Part shown: positions 6,420 through 9,735 of the stretch, in pieces
How the letters are laid out: every line of letters begins with the position of its first letter
How positions within the stretch are numbered: position 1 is the stretch's first letter
Assembly (NCBI GenBank): GCA_018399455.1
Contig: JAGYOT010000039.1
Coordinates: forward strand, 1 to 9,735
Direction of reading: 5' to 3'
From: Desulfobacterales bacterium
GTDB taxonomy: Bacteria; Desulfobacterota; Desulfobacteria; Desulfobacterales; Desulfosalsimonadaceae
DNA: 9,735 nt
Position numbers and translations under genes: made by a program
The notes under the pieces: model-generated
Seen by the model: the letters and a program-made list of their open reading frames with translations, nothing else
Databases searched by the model: none
Told to the model about the DNA's origin: nothing

Positions 6420-6992
6420 TGACTTTGCCGCTGCCTTGTGCCGCTATTTGACGCCGCAGGCAAAAACGAGGTTACTTCAGGCTCAACTCCACCTTTCGGA
6501 AAGCGTGTCCGGCAGAATGGCTTCGGCCGCCATGGGGATAAACAAAAAACCGGCCAGTGGGTAAAGAAGAAGTATTAACCAATGGCATAAGTTCTTATCA
6601 TCAATACCATATATCAATTTAATCCTCAATTTTCCTAAAAGCGATACAAGACGCAAACCCCATGCTTCTCTCAGTCCTTTCTTTCCCTTACTGTGCTGAA
6701 ACCGGCCGCCCTGATTGCCGGGGAATAGAATTGACTCCCATTCGGATCAGGTTTATTGTTTAGCATAACGCTGCAGCAAAGGGGGTTTCGAAGCCGGGCA
6801 GGATTTGCGAAAAGCGGCAGATGGTGCAAGTAATGTGGAGGGCGGGACGGGCCGGCTTGTTTGCAGGTAATCGATTTATCCCACAGTTCCTTCCTTTTTA
6901 AGCTTTTGCATATAAAACATCCAGGCAAAAAGGTGGTTTTTTAACTTGTTGTATGTTGGATAGGTTCTTAACCCTAATTTTTGGAGGAAACC
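6420..6992. other. Long region without a convincing gene
   Basis: These 573 bases separate the response regulator from mscS. Frames are short, and the longest (85 codons on the minus strand, 6671-6928) has no family-like composition and no good ribosome binding site. Short stems are seen at 6517-6533 (ATGGC/GCCAT) and 6702-6721 (CCGGC/GCCGG). A TATAAA at 6911-6916 could be a -10 box for mscS but its -35 is poor. I see no tRNA, known ncRNA or insertion-sequence end. The segment may hold the mscS promoter, a small RNA or decayed sequence. Confidence 0.4.
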
Positions 6993-7850
6993 ATGGAATC
7001 TCTGAATATCGGCAATCTGGAACAAATTATTGCCAAGGTGACCGAATTGGGCACGGTTTTCGGTCTGAAACTCCTGGCCGCCATTGTGGTGCTGGTCGTC
7101 GGCCGCTGGGTCGCCATTGTTTTGCGGAGTTTCCTTGAAAAATCGATGATGCGGACTCAGGTCGATCAGACGCTTGTTTCCTTTACCACCAACCTGGCTT
7201 ATATCGCGATGATTGCCTTCGTTATCATTGCAGCCCTTGCGCAGCTGGGGATTCAGACCACATCCTTTATTGCCATATTGGGTGCCGCAGGACTCGCCAT
7301 CGGTCTTGCGCTCCAGGGATCGCTGGCCAATTTTGCAGCCGGGGTACTGATGTTGCTTTTCCGGCCGTTTCGGGTCGACGACTATATTGAGGCCGGGGGA
7401 ACAGCGGGGACCGTCAAAGAAATTCAGATTTTCAATACCATCCTGGTTTCACCGGACAACAAAACCATCATTGTGCCCAATGCGAAAATGACAGGCGACA
7501 AGATTGTCAACTATGCCAGGCAGGGGACCCGTCGAGTGGATTTGGTGTTCGGGATTGGCTATGATTCAGATATTGATGCGGCCAAAACCATCCTCTGGGA
7601 TATCCTTGAAAACGACAAGCGGGTTCTGTCCGCTCCGGAGGCCAAAGTCGCTGTTCTTGAACTTGCAGACAGCAGCGTCAATATTGCCTGCCGGCCGTGG
7701 GTGAACGCAGAGGATTACTGGGATTTTTATTTTGATGCGCTGGAGACGGTCAAAAAACGGTTTGACGCCGGCAATATCACGATTCCGTTTCCGCAGCGGG
7801 ATGTGCATGTCTACGAAACCGACCCGGAGAAGCGTTTTGCTGCGGCCTGA
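6993..7850 (+). CDS. mscS: Small-conductance mechanosensitive channel MscS
   Basis: Homoheptameric channel of the cytoplasmic membrane that opens under membrane tension and releases solutes during osmotic downshock. The 285-residue product is nearly the length of E. coli MscS (286) and has the same plan: TM1 about 22-45, TM2 about 65-85, pore helix TM3 about 90-125, then the cytoplasmic beta and alpha/beta vestibule. The pore segment AILGAAGLAIGLALQGSLAN is almost identical to E. coli, with gate leucines at 101 and 105 and the Gln-Gly hinge at 108-109, followed by FRPFRVDDYIE. GIGYDSDID and FPFPQRDVHV are further vestibule signatures. The ATG at 6993 is preferred because GGAGG (6983-6987) precedes it at the right spacing; the in-frame TTG at 6981 would overlap that site. 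It appears to be a single-gene unit. Confidence 0.96.
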   Translation: MESLNIGNLEQIIAKVTELGTVFGLKLLAAIVVLVVGRWVAIVLRSFLEKSMMRTQVDQTLVSFTTNLAYIAMIAFVIIAALAQLGIQTTSFIAILGAAGLAIGLALQGSLANFAAGVLMLLFRPFRVDDYIEAGGTAGTVKEIQIFNTILVSPDNKTIIVPNAKMTGDKIVNYARQGTRRVDLVFGIGYDSDIDAAKTILWDILENDKRVLSAPEAKVAVLELADSSVNIACRPWVNAEDYWDFYFDALETVKKRFDAGNITIPFPQRDVHVYETDPEKRFAAA

Positions 7851-7993
7851 GTTATTTAAACGGCGCTCTCCGGTTTTTATGGTTTTCATTTCATCCGCCA
7901 TTGGATATATACATGGGGCGGTTGCATCGCCGGTTGACCATCGGGCCGTAACAGGTCCGGGCTGCTCCAGTTTTACAGCAAGGAGGATGTTCG

Positions 7994-9157
7994 ATGATTT
8001 CCAGTCGGGCGGATGAAATCTCCCCTTTCATTGTCATGGAGGTGCTTGAAAAAGCCCAAGATATGGAACGAAAGGGGATTGACGTGATTCATCTGGAAGT
8101 AGGGGAACCTGATTTTGATACCCCGGAATGCATTAAAGCGGCTGCAGAAAAGGCGCTGCGGGACGGGTTTACGCATTATACCCACAGTCTTGGGCTTGTG
8201 GAGCTGAGGGAAGCGGTTTGTGAATATTACCACAAGCAGTACGGCGTTTTAACCGAACCGGATCAGGTCCTGATTACCGCCGGCACTTCGCCGGCTATGA
8301 TGATCCTGTTTGCAGTGCTTTTGGAACTGGGGGATGAAATTATTATCTCTGATCCCCATTATGCCTGCTACCCCAATTTTATCAAGTTCCTTAATGGCGT
8401 TCCGGTTGCCGTGCCGGTCTATGAATCCGACGGGTTCCAGTTCAGGCCGAAAGCCATCAGGGAAAAGATAACTCCCCGGACCAAGGGGATTTTTATCAAT
8501 TCCCCTTCCAATCCAACGGGGAACCTTCTATCCAAACAGCGCATGCAGGCGATCGCGGAATTTTCTCCTATGGTTATTTCCGATGAAATCTATCACGGTC
8601 TTGTCTATGCGGGCGCCTCGCATTCCATACTTGAGTTCAGCGATAACGCAATTGTATTCAACGGATTTTCCAAACTTTATGCCATGACCGGCTTTCGGTT
8701 GGGCTACGTGATTGCTCCGAAGCCGTTTATCCGGCCCATGCAGAAAATTCACCAGAATTTTTTTATTTCCGCCAATGCCGTGGTACAGAAGGCGGGCATT
8801 GCCGCCCTGAAAGAGGCCGGTCCGGATGTGGCCCGGATGACCGGGATTTACGACGAGCGCCGGAGGTACATGGTCTCCCGGCTCAGACAAATGGGACTGG
8901 GGATTACCGTAGAGCCGACCGGGGCCTTTTATGTTTTTGCCAATGCCAGGCATTTGAGCCGGGATTCCTATGCGTTTGCGTTTGAAATCCTGGAAAACGC
9001 TCATGTGGGGGTGACCCCCGGCATCGACTTCGGAAAAAACGGGGAAGGCTATATCCGGTTCTCCTATGCAAATTCCCTGGAAAATATCAAAGCGGGGCTG
9101 GATCGGATCGAGGCCTATTTAAGCGTCAGGTCCCCCGATTCCAAGGGCCGTGCATGA
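7994..9157 (+). CDS. PLP-dependent class I/II aminotransferase (AspC-like)
   Basis: Fold-type I aminotransferase of 387 residues, cytoplasmic. Family hallmarks are in order: VGEPDFDTP near residues 36-44 (substrate-side loop), YTHSLGLVELREAV (62-75), AGTSPAM (96-102) for cofactor phosphate, NPTG at 173-176 with the Asn that contacts the PLP ring oxygen, Asp197 and Tyr200 in SDEIYHG, the Schiff-base lysine Lys227 in FNGFSKLYAMTGFRLGY with Arg235, and Arg355 in YIRFSYA for the substrate carboxylate. All catalytic residues are present. Substrate preference (aspartate, alanine, aromatic or branched-chain) cannot be read from these motifs. AGGAGG (7981-7986) lies 7 bases before the ATG. The stop overlaps the following start by 4 bp, so the exonuclease-like gene is co-translated. 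The 143-bp gap after mscS holds no gene and no clear terminator. Confidence 0.93.
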   Translation: MISSRADEISPFIVMEVLEKAQDMERKGIDVIHLEVGEPDFDTPECIKAAAEKALRDGFTHYTHSLGLVELREAVCEYYHKQYGVLTEPDQVLITAGTSPAMMILFAVLLELGDEIIISDPHYACYPNFIKFLNGVPVAVPVYESDGFQFRPKAIREKITPRTKGIFINSPSNPTGNLLSKQRMQAIAEFSPMVISDEIYHGLVYAGASHSILEFSDNAIVFNGFSKLYAMTGFRLGYVIAPKPFIRPMQKIHQNFFISANAVVQKAGIAALKEAGPDVARMTGIYDERRRYMVSRLRQMGLGITVEPTGAFYVFANARHLSRDSYAFAFEILENAHVGVTPGIDFGKNGEGYIRFSYANSLENIKAGLDRIEAYLSVRSPDSKGRA

Positions 9158-9687
9158 AACATTCAGAACCTATGGTGATCATTGATTTTGAGGCTTCCAG
9201 CCTTCGCAAAACCTCGTATCCTATCGAAGTCGCCTGGGGCGAGAGACTGGAAAACATTAAATCCTATCTCTTGAATCCGGATTATATGACGGGCTGGACG
9301 GACTGGAACCCTGAAAGCGTTGAATATCACGGAATTTGCCGGGAACAACTGTGCCGTTCGGGAGTGGACCCCCGGCAAGTGGCGGAGCAGATGGTTGACG
9401 AACTTGCCGGACGATCGGTTTACTCTGATGAGCCTCACTATGACATCCGGTGGAAAAACCGACTGCTGGCCGATTCCGGTTATGATCCGTCATTGATCGG
9501 TATCAAGGATTTAAACCATTATTTAAATCAGATGATCCGGTCGGTGCACCCATGTAAAACGGTGGTTGAGTTTATCAATCAGTTTACCTGCAGCCGGAGC
9601 GGCAGGCATCGGGCTGCCGCAGATGTTTACTGGCTGATTGAGTTTGTCGACTATATCGGGCAATGCCTGGAAAAGGATTCGATTTGA
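9154..9687 (+). CDS. DEDDh 3'-5' exonuclease-like protein
   Basis: Small protein (177 aa) with the RNase H-like DnaQ/DEDD exonuclease pattern. Exo I is IIDFEASSL with Asp11 and Glu13. Exo II is probably Asp97 in PHYDIRWKNRLL. Exo III is HRAAADVYW with His152 and Asp157, the H-x4-D spacing of the DEDDh subgroup. These four acidic residues would bind two metal ions for 3'-5' cleavage of DNA or RNA. The middle (WTDWNPESVEYHGI) resembles the post-Exo I region of bacterial stand-alone proteins of this type. Length is close to oligoribonuclease, but the sequence is not typical Orn. It overlaps the aminotransferase stop (ATGA), and AAGGG (9144-9148) serves as ribosome binding site. The functional link to the aminotransferase is not evident. 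Activity is inferred from the motifs; the natural substrate is unknown. Confidence 0.8.
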   Translation: MKHSEPMVIIDFEASSLRKTSYPIEVAWGERLENIKSYLLNPDYMTGWTDWNPESVEYHGICREQLCRSGVDPRQVAEQMVDELAGRSVYSDEPHYDIRWKNRLLADSGYDPSLIGIKDLNHYLNQMIRSVHPCKTVVEFINQFTCSRSGRHRAAADVYWLIEFVDYIGQCLEKDSI

Positions 9688-9735
9688 ATCCTGATGCACT
9701 CGTAAAAAGTCAGATTTGGGATGGCAAAGAAAAAA
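9688..9735. other. Downstream flank, truncated by window end
   Basis: Only 48 bases follow the exonuclease stop. They include CTCGTAAAAAGTC near 9700-9712, which resembles a short motif I associate loosely with dispersed repeats in Desulfobacterota genomes; this is recollection and not demonstrable here. No hairpin can be completed inside the window. Confidence 0.2.

Noticed and set aside
6420..6470. Terminator after the response regulator (TTTGCC/GGCAAA)
   Set aside because: The stem needs a large loop and bulges, and no T-run follows.
6671..6928. 85-codon open frame on the minus strand
   Set aside because: No ribosome binding site, no family-like motif, and a composition typical of chance frames in non-coding DNA.
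7851..7993. Small open frame from 7878 running into the aminotransferase start
   Set aside because: It overlaps the aminotransferase ribosome site and start in another frame and has no ribosome site of its own.

Overview
The window reads as a chromosomal segment of a Gram-negative bacterium, most likely a member of the Desulfobacterota (former Deltaproteobacteria). The grounds are an outer-membrane beta-barrel protein with a C-terminal aromatic residue, a response regulator combining REC, DUF4388 (PATAN) and a roadblock-like domain (common in deltaproteobacteria), a TorF-type porin next to an Amt transporter, and a moderate GC content. The placement is inference; no rRNA or marker gene is present.

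Layout. (1) 1-1585, plus strand: the 3' part of an ABC-2 type exporter ATPase, cut by the window edge inside its Walker A motif, overlaps its membrane permease by 4 bp. (2) 1670-4845, minus strand: a nitrogen-related cluster read as TorF-like porin, a 28-codon remnant of a P-II (GlnB/GlnK) gene, the ammonium channel amt, and a class I glutamine amidotransferase. (3) 4846-5294: a divergent control region with a good sigma-54 -24/-12 match facing the porin/amt cluster, a 28-bp imperfect inverted repeat about 90-160 bp upstream of the expected start, and a leader in front of the next gene. (4) 5295-6419, plus strand: the REC-DUF4388-roadblock protein. (5) 6420-6992: a long stretch without a convincing gene. 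(6) 6993-7850: an MscS mechanosensitive channel very close to the E. coli type. (7) 7994-9687: a class I/II aminotransferase overlapping by 4 bp a small DEDDh 3'-5' exonuclease-like protein.

How it fits together. Porin, amt and amidotransferase plausibly form one operon for ammonium or amine uptake and glutamine-nitrogen metabolism, driven by sigma-54. In related bacteria a complete P-II gene normally sits beside amt. Here all but its exact C-terminal 28 codons is gone, so gating of this Amt must depend on a P-II protein encoded elsewhere, or has been lost. That remnant, and the sigma-54 site with its upstream inverted repeat, are the most notable observations. I see no defence system, CRISPR array, tRNA, rRNA or insertion sequence.
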